The notes under the pieces were generated by a model. It ran no database searches. It was not told the DNA's origin and worked only from the letters and a program-made list of their open reading frames with translations. DNA of 64,000 nt, taken from the NCBI GenBank assembly GCA_013150955.1, contig JAADJD010000044.1, forward strand, positions 76,660 to 140,659. The letters are read 5' to 3'. This document shows, piece by piece, positions 8,576 to 18,101 of the stretch (position 1 is its first letter; every line of letters begins with the position of its first letter). A program made the translations under genes and the position numbers. Source of the DNA: Calditrichota bacterium. GTDB taxonomy: Bacteria; Calditrichota; Calditrichia; RBG-13-44-9; J042.

Positions 8576-9919
8576 TTATTTCCCCCGCATCAGTGCCTCG
8601 ATGGCGTCTGCCGTCCGGGGCAGGTCGTCGGTCAGCACCTCGCATCCGTCGCGCGTTACCCGGACGTCATCTTCAATGCGCACCCCGATATTCAGAAAAT
8701 CGCCGATTCGGCGCTCGATGGCCGCCAGATCCCCGGCGGTGTTTCCCGCTTTTCGAAGCCGCTCCAGCACGTCTTCCCGGATGTATATCCCCGGTTCCAC
8801 CGTCATCACCATGCCCGGCTGGTACCGCAGGGGCCTGCCATCCTGCGCATAGCCTCCCACGTCGTGCACGTCCATTCCCAGCCAGTGGGTATATCCGTGA
8901 ATGGTATAGTGCTTATAGTCTTTTTTTCGGCGGATGAGTCCCAGATCCAGTAGCGCCTGTGCCATAAAATCGTTAACCACCTGTTCCACCTGTTTGCGCG
9001 TTTTTCCCGGCTGGATATGATCGATTGCCAGTTGCTGGGCCTGAAGCACAATGTCGTAAATCTGGCGTTGTGCCGGTTGAAAGGTCCCGCTAACGGGGAC
9101 GGTTCGGGTGATGTCCGCCGTGTAGTAGTGGAATTCCGCCCCGCAGTCGATCAGCAAAAGATCGCCTTCCTGCAATTGGCGGTGGTTTTCCACGTAATGC
9201 AGGATGCCGCAGTTGGGACCGGATGCGATGATGCTGTCGAATCCGTTCCGCGGTGATCCCTGCCGACGAAAATGGTATTCAATCAGGGCCTGAACCTCGT
9301 ATTCGAACATTCCGGGTCGGATGGCGGGAAGTGTTTCTTTGATTGCCCGGATGGTAATGTCGATCGCTTTCTGAAAGCCCATCTGAAAATCGACTTCGCT
9401 CTTGATCAGCCGCATGCGGGCAAGAATCGGGAAGGGATCCAGGATGGGCCAGAGCCCACCGCTGCGCCGCTGATGAAATAGCTGAAGTATTTGTTCGTCC
9501 AGCTGGCGGTGGATGCCAAAGGTGTAGTAAATGGGGCGATCTTTTTTTACAAAGCGGCCGATACTGGAGGAGAATTGGTCCGTGTACAGCACCTGATCGG
9601 CACCAAAGGTGGCTTTAATTTGTTCTGGATCAGGCAGGGGACCTTCGTAGAGTCGGGCGCGCGTGTTCTGTCGGGGAATGTAAAGAATAAACCGTTTGCG
9701 GGAACTTTCCGCATCCATGACGGCAATGCTGTCCGGCAATTCCAAACCAGTTAAGTAATAAAAATTGCTGTCCTGGCGATACGGGTAAGGGGTATCCAGA
9801 TTCCGGATTGCTTTCGGGCGGGAAGCCAGGATGACCACTCCCGGTGGGTCCAGGCGAGATAAGAAGGTCTCCCGGCGAGACTGAAAAACGGTTTTCTGAA
9901 AGGAATTGGGTACCTGCAT
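8576..9919 (-). CDS. pepP: Xaa-Pro aminopeptidase (aminopeptidase P, M24B)
   Basis: A 447-residue metallopeptidase that removes N-terminal residues preceding proline. Residues ~1-165 are the creatinase-like N-terminal domain (QDSNFYYLTGLELPDSIAVM). The C-terminal pita-bread domain carries the metal ligands: Asp in LLLIDCGAE, Asp in YYTADITRTVP, His in THWLGMDVHDVGG, Glu in VMTVEPGIYI and Glu in GVRIEDDVRVT. Length and motif order match PepP. It lacks a signal peptide, so it is cytoplasmic. It lies 45 bp downstream of gdhA's start on the same strand order but with its own unit likely. The ribosome-binding site is weak. Confidence 0.92.
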   Translation of the reverse strand: MQVPNSFQKTVFQSRRETFLSRLDPPGVVILASRPKAIRNLDTPYPYRQDSNFYYLTGLELPDSIAVMDAESSRKRFILYIPRQNTRARLYEGPLPDPEQIKATFGADQVLYTDQFSSSIGRFVKKDRPIYYTFGIHRQLDEQILQLFHQRRSGGLWPILDPFPILARMRLIKSEVDFQMGFQKAIDITIRAIKETLPAIRPGMFEYEVQALIEYHFRRQGSPRNGFDSIIASGPNCGILHYVENHRQLQEGDLLLIDCGAEFHYYTADITRTVPVSGTFQPAQRQIYDIVLQAQQLAIDHIQPGKTRKQVEQVVNDFMAQALLDLGLIRRKKDYKHYTIHGYTHWLGMDVHDVGGYAQDGRPLRYQPGMVMTVEPGIYIREDVLERLRKAGNTAGDLAAIERRIGDFLNIGVRIEDDVRVTRDGCEVLTDDLPRTADAIEALMRGK

Positions 9920-10102
9920 GAAAGTCGCTCGTTATTGTTCTGGATAAGCCCATTATCGTTCGTTTGTTCAAATTATTAAATTTTCGGGAATTAAGAAAAC
10001 GATTTCTGGTGTCCGGTGCAGAAACGGGCTGGCAAAACCCCGAACATGCCTGGAATGATTGGCAATTCCATAAGCGGGGTGTTGATTCCAGAGGATGCGT
10101 TG

Positions 10103-10480
10103 AACCCAAATAATGCTTTAAACCCAAATAATGCACTAAACCACAAATCACACGAATGAAACAAAAAAATATCTACAAAAACGCGAATAAACCCTGGAAC
10201 ACATTTTCATCCAGACACAATCCAATGTATTTTATTGGTTTTATTGGTGTTAATTCGTGTAATTCGTAGGCCAAGGCATAATCTGGGTTAAACCGCGAAT
10301 TACCCGAATGAAACCCAAACATATCCACAAGATAGTGAATAGATCTTGAAACAAATTTTCATCCAGATCTAATCCAGTGCATTTTATTTTATTTTTGTTC
10401 ATTCGTGTAATTCGTGGTCTACTACATAATCTGGGTTTATTTTATTTGCGGTCATTCGTGTCATTCGCGGTCTAAAGTTT
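10103..10480 (+). repeat. Intergenic repeat, tandem copies 2a, 2b and a fragment
   Basis: Two nearly complete units in direct tandem (about 10121-10288 and 10289-10436) followed by a right-end fragment (to ~10474). Each unit begins with a taatgc...aaacc(a/g)cgaat end, contains ttttcatccaga and aatccagtg / aatccaatg cores, and finishes with attcgtgtaattcgt plus ggcataatctgggtt or tacataatctgggtt. The junction phrase aaacccaaataatgc is itself duplicated at the left edge. Together they fill the gap between pepP and nadB. Confidence 0.8.
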
Positions 10481-10489
10481 GGTTTGGGT

Positions 10490-12058
10490 TTATTCCCGAT
10501 AGTGGCAGCCCATGCTTTGTTTGTTTTTCCAGGCGGCAGTAGCGACCAGAATGGCAGCCTGCACGGCATTGCGCAGGCCGATCAGGCTGTCGGTCAATCG
10601 GCTGATGCGGTAAAAATGTTCGATTTCCATTTCCAGGTGGCGGAGCTCACGCATGGCCCGGTCCAGCCGCCGGGTGGTGCGCACCAGTCCCACGTAATTC
10701 CACATGATGTGTTTGATGACGTTCATGTCCTGCTGGATCAACGCGGGATCCGGATCTTCGGTACCGGTGTCGATCCACGGTGGCAGATGACGGGCATCGG
10801 GCATGGCCACCCGTGGCAGCTGATTGAGGATGTGGCGGGCGGCACGATTGCCCCACACCAGGCCCTCCAGAAGGGACGTACTGGCCAGCCGATTGGCCCC
10901 GTGAAGTCCGGTACAGGCCACCTCGCCAATGGCATATAGGTTGCGAATGCTGGTGCGGCCCCATTCGTCCGTCCAGACCCCGCCAATGGAGTAATGGGCG
11001 GCCGGAACCACCGGCACCAGCTCCCGGGTAATGTCAATGCCCTGACTGTAGCAATACTGGTAAATGTTGGGAAAGCGCTGTTTGATTTCCTCTGCCGGGA
11101 GATAGGATTTCAGATCCAGGTACACGTGGGGAATCTCCTGTTCCAGCATCTCCTGAAGGATGCCACGAGCGACCACATCCCGGGGGGCCAGGTCTTTCCA
11201 CAGGGGATCGTATTTTTCCATGAATGGCTGTCCGTTGGCATCCACCAGCCGGGCCCCGGCACCCCGGACGGCTTCGGAAATAAGAAATAATGGCGCTTTC
11301 TCCTGATATAGAGCGGTGGGATGAAACTGGATGAATTCCGTGTTGATGACCCGGGCACCAGCCCGGTAGGCCATGGCCAGACCGTCACCGCGGGCACCCG
11401 GGGGATTGGTGGTGCGCAAAAAAATCTGCCCCAGTCCTCCGGTGGCCAGAATGGTTTTCTTGGCCACGCAGCGAATCACCCGCCGCTTCTTCTGATCAAA
11501 CAGGTAGGCCCCCACACAGGTCTCCGGCTCGTAGACCGCCAGCCGATTGCGGGAGTGGTGGGAGGGGGTCAGTAAATCCACAGCGGTGTAGCCTTTCAGA
11601 AAAGTTACGTTTTCCAGCGATTCCAGCCGTTGAATCAGCGCCGTCTCGATGGCCTTCCCGGTGGTGTCCGATGAATGGATGATGCGGGGAATGGAGTGGC
11701 CGCCTTCACGGGATAAGGCCAGTCGGCCATCTGGCAAACGATCGAGGGGAACCTGCAGGTCTCGAATCAGGATTTGTTCCACCAATCGGGGGCCTTCTTC
11801 GGCCAGGATGCGGGCTGTTTTCCGACGGGTCAGTCCGGCACCCGCCCGGACAATGTCCTGTACCAGCAATCGAGGGGAATCTTCCTCGCCCCGATAAATG
11901 ATGCCTCCCTGGGCATAGTAGGTGTTGGAATCGGTGGGCTCCCGGGTCCGGTTGACCAGGATCACCTGGGCTCCCTGCCGGGCCAGTTGTAAGGCAGCAA
12001 TGCCACCCGCAATCCCGCTTCCGATGACCAGTGCATCGGCTTCCAGCAGTTCCGCCAT
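10490..12058 (-). CDS. nadB: L-aspartate oxidase
   Basis: A 522-residue FAD enzyme that oxidises L-aspartate to iminoaspartate, the first step of bacterial NAD synthesis. Seen: the N-terminal dinucleotide motif VIGSGIAGGIAALQLARQGAQVILV, the FAD/active-site block TYYAQGGI, FIQFHPTALY, and the HxAxxxGG-type segment AAHYSIGGVWTD followed by YAIGEVACTGLHGANRLASTSLLEGLVWG, characteristic of NadB and fumarate-reductase flavoproteins. It is the last gene of a nadC-nadA-nadB unit, 18 bp after nadA. Confidence 0.95.
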   Translation of the reverse strand: MAELLEADALVIGSGIAGGIAALQLARQGAQVILVNRTREPTDSNTYYAQGGIIYRGEEDSPRLLVQDIVRAGAGLTRRKTARILAEEGPRLVEQILIRDLQVPLDRLPDGRLALSREGGHSIPRIIHSSDTTGKAIETALIQRLESLENVTFLKGYTAVDLLTPSHHSRNRLAVYEPETCVGAYLFDQKKRRVIRCVAKKTILATGGLGQIFLRTTNPPGARGDGLAMAYRAGARVINTEFIQFHPTALYQEKAPLFLISEAVRGAGARLVDANGQPFMEKYDPLWKDLAPRDVVARGILQEMLEQEIPHVYLDLKSYLPAEEIKQRFPNIYQYCYSQGIDITRELVPVVPAAHYSIGGVWTDEWGRTSIRNLYAIGEVACTGLHGANRLASTSLLEGLVWGNRAARHILNQLPRVAMPDARHLPPWIDTGTEDPDPALIQQDMNVIKHIMWNYVGLVRTTRRLDRAMRELRHLEMEIEHFYRISRLTDSLIGLRNAVQAAILVATAAWKNKQSMGCHYRE

Positions 12059-12076
12059 GAATCGATTCCCTGTCCT

Positions 12077-13168
12077 TTACCCAATTTCCAGCATGCGTTG
12101 AACGGCCCGCAAGGCGCGCACGCGGATGGGCTCGGGAACGTCGATAACGTACTGGTTGAGTTGCAGGGCTTTGAGCGTGTCTTCCAGCGTGATCTGATTC
12201 ATATGAGGACAGCGCACGCTACACAGCCGCACGATTTCCTTGTCTGGATTGGCCGCAATGATGTTGTCACCCATGGAACATTCGGTCAGCAACAGGAAAC
12301 GGCGGGCAGGAGATTTTTCCACATAGCGCACCATGGCGGTGGTGCTTCCGGAAAAGTCTGCCGCTTCAACCACTTCCGGGGAGCATTCGGGGTGGGCCAG
12401 AACCACCACGTCCGGAAATTGCCGGCGGGCGTTTTTCACATCGTCCACGGTAAATTTTTCGTGCACCTCACAGCGTCCGCGCCAGCCGATGATCTGATAA
12501 TCCAGCTCAGTATCAGCGGGCAGTTCCATCCGGCCGTTCCGCACCACCGGAAAGATGATGTGCTTTCCGGTCTCCCGGGCCACGTTTTTGGCCAGATATT
12601 CATCCGGCAGGAAAATGATGGTGTCGGATTTCAGGGACTCCACCACCTTTACGGCATTGCTGGAAGTGCAGCAAATATCGGATTCGGCTTTAACTTCTGC
12701 GTAGGTGTTAATGTAGGTGACCACCGGCACGCCTGGAAAGCGGGCTTTCAACTGGCGAACGTCTTCTGCGGTGATGCTTTCGGCCAGCGAACAGCCGGCT
12801 TTATCGGATGGCAGCAGCACCGTCTTGTCCGGGTTTAGGATTTTGGCCGTTTCGGCCATGAATTTTACCCCACAAAATACAATGATGTCCTTGTCAGTAG
12901 CCGCAGCCTTACGGGCCAGTTCCAGGGAATCGCCCTTAAAATCCGGAATGGTGTGAAAGAGGGCTGGTTCCATGTAATTGTGGCCCAGAATGACCGCATT
13001 TTTTTCGGCCTTTAGTTCCAGGATCTCTTTTACCAGTTCGGCCTTGTAGCGCAGTTCAAATTCCGGAACCACGTCGTGCAGTTTGGCCTTCATTTCCTGG
13101 TAAATCTCTTCGACCGTACGGGTCGACGGCTTTTCGACCTCAATGGTGGATTCCAGTTTGGTATCCAT
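12077..13168 (-). CDS. nadA: Quinolinate synthase
   Basis: A 363-residue [4Fe-4S] enzyme that condenses iminoaspartate with dihydroxyacetone phosphate to quinolinate. The three cluster cysteines are likely those in DKAGCSLA, AHPECSPEV and VRCPHMNQITLEDTL; GHNYMEPALF, FCGVKFMAETAKIL and CTSSNAVKVV are also family hallmarks. The N-terminal ~40 residues are a charged extension before the conserved core. It lies 96 bp after nadC and 18 bp before nadB in transcription order, completing the NAD operon. Confidence 0.95.
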   Translation of the reverse strand: MDTKLESTIEVEKPSTRTVEEIYQEMKAKLHDVVPEFELRYKAELVKEILELKAEKNAVILGHNYMEPALFHTIPDFKGDSLELARKAAATDKDIIVFCGVKFMAETAKILNPDKTVLLPSDKAGCSLAESITAEDVRQLKARFPGVPVVTYINTYAEVKAESDICCTSSNAVKVVESLKSDTIIFLPDEYLAKNVARETGKHIIFPVVRNGRMELPADTELDYQIIGWRGRCEVHEKFTVDDVKNARRQFPDVVVLAHPECSPEVVEAADFSGSTTAMVRYVEKSPARRFLLLTECSMGDNIIAANPDKEIVRLCSVRCPHMNQITLEDTLKALQLNQYVIDVPEPIRVRALRAVQRMLEIG

Positions 13169-13264
13169 GGTTCAAATTCCTTTGTTTATTTTTAAGTTGA
13201 CGAAATCATTTTGGCACAGGGTCCGAATGGTTAACGGGTTCATTGAAAAATCTTCCCATCTCGG

Positions 13265-14128
13265 TTACGTGTTGGAATCCGGTATCGGTTCCAGTCGAAA
13301 ACTAATGTCCAGCGCCTTAACCGAATGGGTCAGTTGACCAACGGAAATATAGTCGACACCGGTTCGGGCAACTTCAGCCACGTTGTCCAGCGAAATGTTC
13401 CCCGAGGCTTCCAGAAGGATGCGTCCACCGGTGCGTTCCACTGCCTGGCGGAGTGTGGGAATGTCCATGTTGTCCAGTAATATCCGATCCACACGGAGCG
13501 CCAGCGCTTCATCCAGTTCGTTCAGGTCTTTAACCTCCACTTCGATGGGGTATTGCTGACCGTATTGCTGACGGACCCGTTCCACGGCCCGGGTAATGCT
13601 GCCGGCAGCCTGAATGTGATTGTCCTTGATCAGGACCATATCGAACAGCCCAAAACGATGGTTTTGTCCGCCACCCAATCGCACCGCCCACCTGTCCAGT
13701 ATGCGCAGGCCGGGAGCGGTTTTTCGGGTATCCAGAATCACCGCCCGGGTACCGGAAACGGCAGAAACAAACTGTCGGGTCAGGGTGGCAATTCCGGACA
13801 TGCGCTGAACGAAATTCAGGGCCACCCGTTCTCCGGTGAGCAGGGCCCGCCCATTGCCTTTCACCCGGGCAATGACCTCGAACGCTTTTACCGAATGGCC
13901 ATCGGGCACCAGCGCCTGAAATTTAACGGAAGGATCCAGCAACTGGAAGGTCCAGTGCGCCACTTCCAGACCGGCGACCACGCCGGGCGCTTTTGCAATC
14001 ATTTGCCCGCCGTACACCGCATCCGGTTCCAGGATGGCCCGGGTGGTCACATCCCCGGATCCAATGTCCTCTTCCAGCGCCCGCCGGATCAGCGGTTCCA
14101 CCTGTTGCTGTAGGGAAGATGGTTTCAT
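13265..14128 (-). CDS. nadC: Nicotinate-nucleotide pyrophosphorylase (quinolinate phosphoribosyltransferase)
   Basis: A 287-residue enzyme that joins quinolinate to PRPP, releasing CO2, to give nicotinate mononucleotide. Seen: ALEEDIGSGDVTT, GERVALNFVQRMSGIATLT, ILDTRKTAPGLRILDRWAV, VRLGGGQNHR, LIKDNHI, VEVEVKDLNEL and LEASGNIS, in the family order. The frame is open to 14197, but Met at 14128 gives the normal NadC length. It is the promoter-proximal gene of the nadC-nadA-nadB unit, transcribed divergently from acs. Confidence 0.95.
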   Translation of the reverse strand: MKPSSLQQQVEPLIRRALEEDIGSGDVTTRAILEPDAVYGGQMIAKAPGVVAGLEVAHWTFQLLDPSVKFQALVPDGHSVKAFEVIARVKGNGRALLTGERVALNFVQRMSGIATLTRQFVSAVSGTRAVILDTRKTAPGLRILDRWAVRLGGGQNHRFGLFDMVLIKDNHIQAAGSITRAVERVRQQYGQQYPIEVEVKDLNELDEALALRVDRILLDNMDIPTLRQAVERTGGRILLEASGNISLDNVAEVARTGVDYISVGQLTHSVKALDISFRLEPIPDSNT

Positions 14129-14617
14129 GCCTGTCGACTCAATTATCCGTGACGTCCAGTTAAAATGACCAGTTTCGGTGCCATTCGGTTTGCCCACGGC
14201 ATCCTGATGTTAGGTTCGTTGATTTAAATCTTTTGCAGCACCGATTGGCATTTTCAAATATTTCGTCACCGCCAGTTACCTTCAGCATTGAGCGGACTTC
14301 CATGCGTATCGCTCATAAAATAATTGTGCTTTTCTGCCGCAGTTGAAAATTTAAACAATTTCTCCCCCTGGATGAACCCGAGAAAAATTTTCCTCGCTCA
14401 ATTTTTTATTTGCATTATCCGGTTTTTCAGTTTATAAATAAGACTTTAACGTATCAAATTGCGGAAATGGCTCCGGGCGTCTAACGGCACCAGGCAAACA
14501 CCGCTTTTCGGGTACCAACCGATGGCTCATTGGAAATTCCCGGGGCTGCCCGATGGAAGTCGGCAATTCTTCATTAAAAACCGGGTGATGCGTTAACCAT
14601 AAAAAGGAGGAATGTGT
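14129..14617. other. Divergent promoter region, nadC / acs
   Basis: No gene is visible. The gap must hold two divergent promoters. An AT-rich segment at 14300-14450 includes an imperfect hairpin (cgag ... ctcg, 14379-14396) followed by a T-run at 14402, and a 6-bp inverted pair tgagcg / cgctca around 14287-14315 that could be an operator. None of these is strong enough to name. The stretch 14450-14590 is GC-richer with no open frame of note. Confidence 0.35.
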
Positions 14618-16621
14618 ATGGCAAAGAAGGGGGTAAGCAGTGGAGAAAATCTTCCCTTCGGGGAGAAAATTGTGCTGGACAACTGGAATCATAAGAACAT
14701 CGGGGTGGAAGCGTACCAGGATATGCACCGGCGCACGTTGACTCCGGAATTCTGGGAAGAGGTGGCCAATGAGCTGGATTGGTTTCGCAAGTGGGAATTG
14801 GCCCTGGATGATTCCAATCCACCCTTTTATCGCTGGTTTGTCGGGGGGGAAATCAACGCATCGTATTTGTGTCTGGATCGGCATATGAAGAGCTGGCGCA
14901 AGAATAAGGTGGCCATCATCTGGGAAGGCGAACCGGTGGACGGCAATGGCAATCCCCGGGAGGTTCGGAAACTGACCTATTACGATTTATACAAGCAGGT
15001 CAATCGCCTGGCGACGGTTTTGAAACGCAATTTTGGCATCCGGAAAGGGGATAAGGTGGGCATCTACATGCCGATGGTGCCGGAATTGCCCATTGCCATG
15101 CTGGCATTAGCGCGCATTGGGGCGACGTTCACGGTGGTGTTTTCGGGATTCAGCGCCGATTCGCTGGCAGAGCGCATGAACGATGCCGAAGCCCGCTTGC
15201 TGATTACCGCCAACGGATTTTACCGCCGGGGAAAGATTGTCAACTTAAAGGAAATTGCCGACGAGGCGGTGGAAAAGTCCCCCACGGTGAAGAATATGAT
15301 CGTGTTGCGGCGATTGCCGGAGATGGACATCCCCATGCAGGAAGGACGCGATTACTGGTGGGAAGACCTCATGGCCGGTGCGCCAGAGAATGCTTACATC
15401 GAACCGGAGCCGCTGCCATCGGAATTTCCCCTGTACATTCTTTACACTTCCGGAACCACTGGAAAGCCCAAGGGCATTGTCCACGATACGGGCGGATACA
15501 TGACCATTTTGCACGCCACCATGAAGTGGGTGTTCGATATAAAAGACGAGGACGTGTTCTGGTGTGCCGCCGATATTGGATGGGTAACGGGCCATTCCTA
15601 CATTGTTTTCGGTCCGTTGATGGAAGGGGCCACCGAAATCATGTACGAGGGGGCACCCACTTTTCCGGAACCGGATCGCTGGTGGTCCATGATTGAACGC
15701 TATGGCACCACGGTGTTTTACACCTCGCCCACTGCCATTCGTACCCTGATGAAATTCGGCGACCAGTGGGTCAAACGACACGATCTGTCCACCCTACGCA
15801 TCCTGCATTCGGTGGGCGAGCCGATCAACCCGGAGGCCTGGCGCTGGTATTTCGAGACCATCGGATATGGGCGCTGTCCGGTGGGATCCACCTGGTGGAT
15901 GACTGAAACCGGTGGTATTATGATTTCCCATCTGCCGGGATATGCACTGATTCCCCTGAAGCCGGGAACGAATGGTTTGCCCCTTCCGGGCATTAACGCC
16001 GATGTGTTGACCGAAGATGGGAAGCCCGCGGCTGCCGGGGATAAGGGTTACCTGGTCCTGAAAAATCCCTGGCCGGGTATGCCCATGACCATTCATCGCG
16101 ACCCGGACAAGTTTGTGGAAACGTATTTTTCGCGGTTTAAGGGATTGTACTATGCGGGTGATTACGCCATCAAGGATGATGATGGATACATCTGGGTGCT
16201 GGGTCGGGCGGACGAGGTGCTCAACGTTGCCGGGCATCGACTGGGAACATATGAAATTGAATCCTCTCTGGTCGGTCACAAAGCGGTTGCGGAAGCGGCC
16301 GTTGTCGGGGTACCGGACGAAATTAAAGGCGAAGTGCCCATGGCATTTGTGGTGCTGCGGGAGAATGTGGATGCCAGCGAAGATCTGCGGAAGGATCTGC
16401 ATCAATGGGTGCGAAAGACCATTGGGCCCATTGCCGATCCAGGCAAAATCTTCTTTGTGTCCAGTGTTCCCAAGACCCGTAGCGGAAAAATCATGCGTCG
16501 GGTACTGAAGGCGGTGCTCACCCAGCAATCGCTGGGGGACATTACCACTCTGGAAGATCAGGCCTCGGTAGAAGAGGTGAAAGAGGCCTATCGTCGATTG
16601 AAATCCGAAATTGGCGAATAA
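14618..16621 (+). CDS. acs: Acetyl-CoA synthetase (AMP-forming)
   Basis: A 667-residue acyl-CoA ligase converting acetate, ATP and CoA to acetyl-CoA via acetyl-AMP. Seen: the P-loop YTSGTTGKPKGIVH, STWWMTETGG with the Trp that limits the acyl pocket to acetate in Acs, YYAGDYAIKDDDGYIWVLGRADEVLNVAGHRLGTYEIES (hinge and core), and PKTRSGKIMRR, where the Lys is the known acetylation/catalytic residue. Start 14618 is preferred over 14612 because it lies 7 bases after a perfect aaggagg. A close relative such as propionyl-CoA synthetase is possible but less likely. A strong hairpin follows the stop. Confidence 0.92.
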   Translation: MAKKGVSSGENLPFGEKIVLDNWNHKNIGVEAYQDMHRRTLTPEFWEEVANELDWFRKWELALDDSNPPFYRWFVGGEINASYLCLDRHMKSWRKNKVAIIWEGEPVDGNGNPREVRKLTYYDLYKQVNRLATVLKRNFGIRKGDKVGIYMPMVPELPIAMLALARIGATFTVVFSGFSADSLAERMNDAEARLLITANGFYRRGKIVNLKEIADEAVEKSPTVKNMIVLRRLPEMDIPMQEGRDYWWEDLMAGAPENAYIEPEPLPSEFPLYILYTSGTTGKPKGIVHDTGGYMTILHATMKWVFDIKDEDVFWCAADIGWVTGHSYIVFGPLMEGATEIMYEGAPTFPEPDRWWSMIERYGTTVFYTSPTAIRTLMKFGDQWVKRHDLSTLRILHSVGEPINPEAWRWYFETIGYGRCPVGSTWWMTETGGIMISHLPGYALIPLKPGTNGLPLPGINADVLTEDGKPAAAGDKGYLVLKNPWPGMPMTIHRDPDKFVETYFSRFKGLYYAGDYAIKDDDGYIWVLGRADEVLNVAGHRLGTYEIESSLVGHKAVAEAAVVGVPDEIKGEVPMAFVVLRENVDASEDLRKDLHQWVRKTIGPIADPGKIFFVSSVPKTRSGKIMRRVLKAVLTQQSLGDITTLEDQASVEEVKEAYRRLKSEIGE

Positions 16622-16627
16622 TAATGG

Positions 16628-16666
16628 AACGCCGGTGCGGGCCATGTGGCTTGCACCGGCGTTTCA
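16628..16666. terminator. Terminator hairpin after acs
   Basis: Perfect 11-bp GC-rich arms aacgccggtgc (16628-16638) and gcaccggcgtt (16653-16663), with further pairing gcc / ggc inside the loop, begin 7 bases after the acs stop codon. Only three Ts follow, so efficiency is uncertain, but position and stem strength argue for transcription termination. Confidence 0.75.
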
Positions 16667-16683
16667 CCCTAAATTGATGTGTG

Positions 16684-16893
16684 AAACCCAAATAATGTGT
16701 TAAACCGCGAATTACGCGAATGAAACAAGAAAAATCGCAAATAACCCCCGAAACACATTTTCATACAGATCTGATCCAATGTATTTGATTATTTTTATTT
16801 GTGTTCATTCGTGTAATTCGTAGGCTATTGCATAATCATGGGTTAAACTACGAATCACGCGAATTTATCCCAAGAATATCCACGAAAAGGTGA
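16684..16893 (+). repeat. Intergenic repeat, copy 3 plus left fragment
   Basis: One full unit (about 16684-16843) in the same orientation as copies 1 and 2: aaaccgcgaattacgcgaat at the left, ttttcatacagat core, attcgtgtaattcgtaggct at the right. It runs straight into the left part of another unit (to ~16893) that breaks off at the aldo/keto reductase 3' end. Confidence 0.8.
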
Positions 16894-16922
16894 AGATTGG
16901 TGGAAGAGGAGGGGATTGGGGG

Positions 16923-17939
16923 TCAGGTGTGTTTTTTGTAATGCTCGTATTCCTGCGATTCGGCCAGATCCATGATTTTGTCCAGAATCGTTTGTTTTTC
17001 AGCGTCACTCAGGGTTTGAAACGTTCGGGCCAGACGAATTTTTTCTGCCAAATGGGCGTTGGTTTCCGCCCCGGTGATCAACACGCTGATGGGTAGAGAC
17101 CAGACGAAGGTGAGCGCTTCCCCGACGGACAGGCGGTCGGGGATGATGGGGCGGGAGGTTTTCCAGCGCAGTTTACCTCTCTGGTAAGTTTTCGCAAAAA
17201 AATGGCCTTCCGCCAGCGTCTTCATTGCCAGGATTCCCATCTTTTGTTCGATTAATTTCGGCATCACCGCTTCGATGAAGCTGGTGTTGGCGATAGCGTC
17301 CAGCACGTTCACGGGCATCTGGCAGGTCTGGAAGATGGGATTGTCCTTCGTCAGCTCCAGCATGGCCAGCAGACCATCCGGGTGGCGGTGCCCGGTAAAT
17401 CCAATAAAGCGCACCTTGCCCTCCTGTTGGGCCTCAAGCATGACCTCGAAGATGCCCCCCTGCTGGCGATTTCGGGCGTCCCAGGGCGAACCCACGGCAT
17501 GGACCTGCCAGAGGTCTAAATAATCGGTGCGCATCCGGCGCAGGGAACGTTCCAGGTCTTTGCGGGCTGTGCGGGCATCTGTGGCGGTGGTTTTGGACAT
17601 GAGGAACAACCGCTCGCGATGCTGGCGGGGCAGGTATTTTCCGTAACGTTCCTCGGCGCGTCCCCCGGAGTACACCTGGGCGTTGTCAAAGAATCGGATG
17701 CCGCCTTCCAGGGCCAGACGGATGATGCGTTCGGCTTCCTTTTCCGTGGCCCGACCCAGATGGGCCCCACCCAGTCCCAGCATGGTGACCGCAATTCCGG
17801 TATTTCCCAATGGACGCAAGGGCAGTACCTCTCCCAGTGGATCCGAAGGAGGCAGGGGCGATTGACCCCGTAGCCCGTTGGGAATCCATGCCGAAACGCC
17901 CAGGGCAAGCAGGCTTTTTAAAAACGTGCGTCGATCCAT
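16923..17939 (-). CDS. Aldo/keto reductase with twin-arginine signal
   Basis: A 338-residue NAD(P)H-dependent oxidoreductase. Residues 1-27 form a Tat-type signal (RRTFLKSLLALGVSAW), suggesting export as a folded, cofactor-loaded protein. The TIM-barrel carries the catalytic tetrad: Asp and Tyr in FFDNAQVYSGG, Lys in MSKTT and His in LWQVHAVGS. The family reduces carbonyls or oxidises sugars; no substrate can be named. It is followed by repeat copy 3 and preceded by a 162-bp gap after rpiA. Confidence 0.88.
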   Translation of the reverse strand: MDRRTFLKSLLALGVSAWIPNGLRGQSPLPPSDPLGEVLPLRPLGNTGIAVTMLGLGGAHLGRATEKEAERIIRLALEGGIRFFDNAQVYSGGRAEERYGKYLPRQHRERLFLMSKTTATDARTARKDLERSLRRMRTDYLDLWQVHAVGSPWDARNRQQGGIFEVMLEAQQEGKVRFIGFTGHRHPDGLLAMLELTKDNPIFQTCQMPVNVLDAIANTSFIEAVMPKLIEQKMGILAMKTLAEGHFFAKTYQRGKLRWKTSRPIIPDRLSVGEALTFVWSLPISVLITGAETNAHLAEKIRLARTFQTLSDAEKQTILDKIMDLAESQEYEHYKKHT

Positions 17940-18101
17940 TGTTTTCTACCCCGCAGCTGGATGGTTGCAACGATCAGCCAGACTCCATCCGGATTGGGAT
18001 GGCATTTTTTTCAGAAAATAGATGATTTTGCGATTTTGTTCTTTCATACGCGTTCAGCAATTGGGCAACGCGAAACGGATTCCCACCCGGGAAAAGATGG
18101 A

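Noticed and set aside
10103-10480. Possible CRISPR array
   Set aside because: Units are ~150 bp, diverged, in few copies and without unique spacers of regular length; no cas gene is near.
12098-12838. 246-codon plus-strand open frame
   Set aside because: It is the antisense shadow of nadA, whose motifs and length are clear; the shadow product has no recognisable domain.
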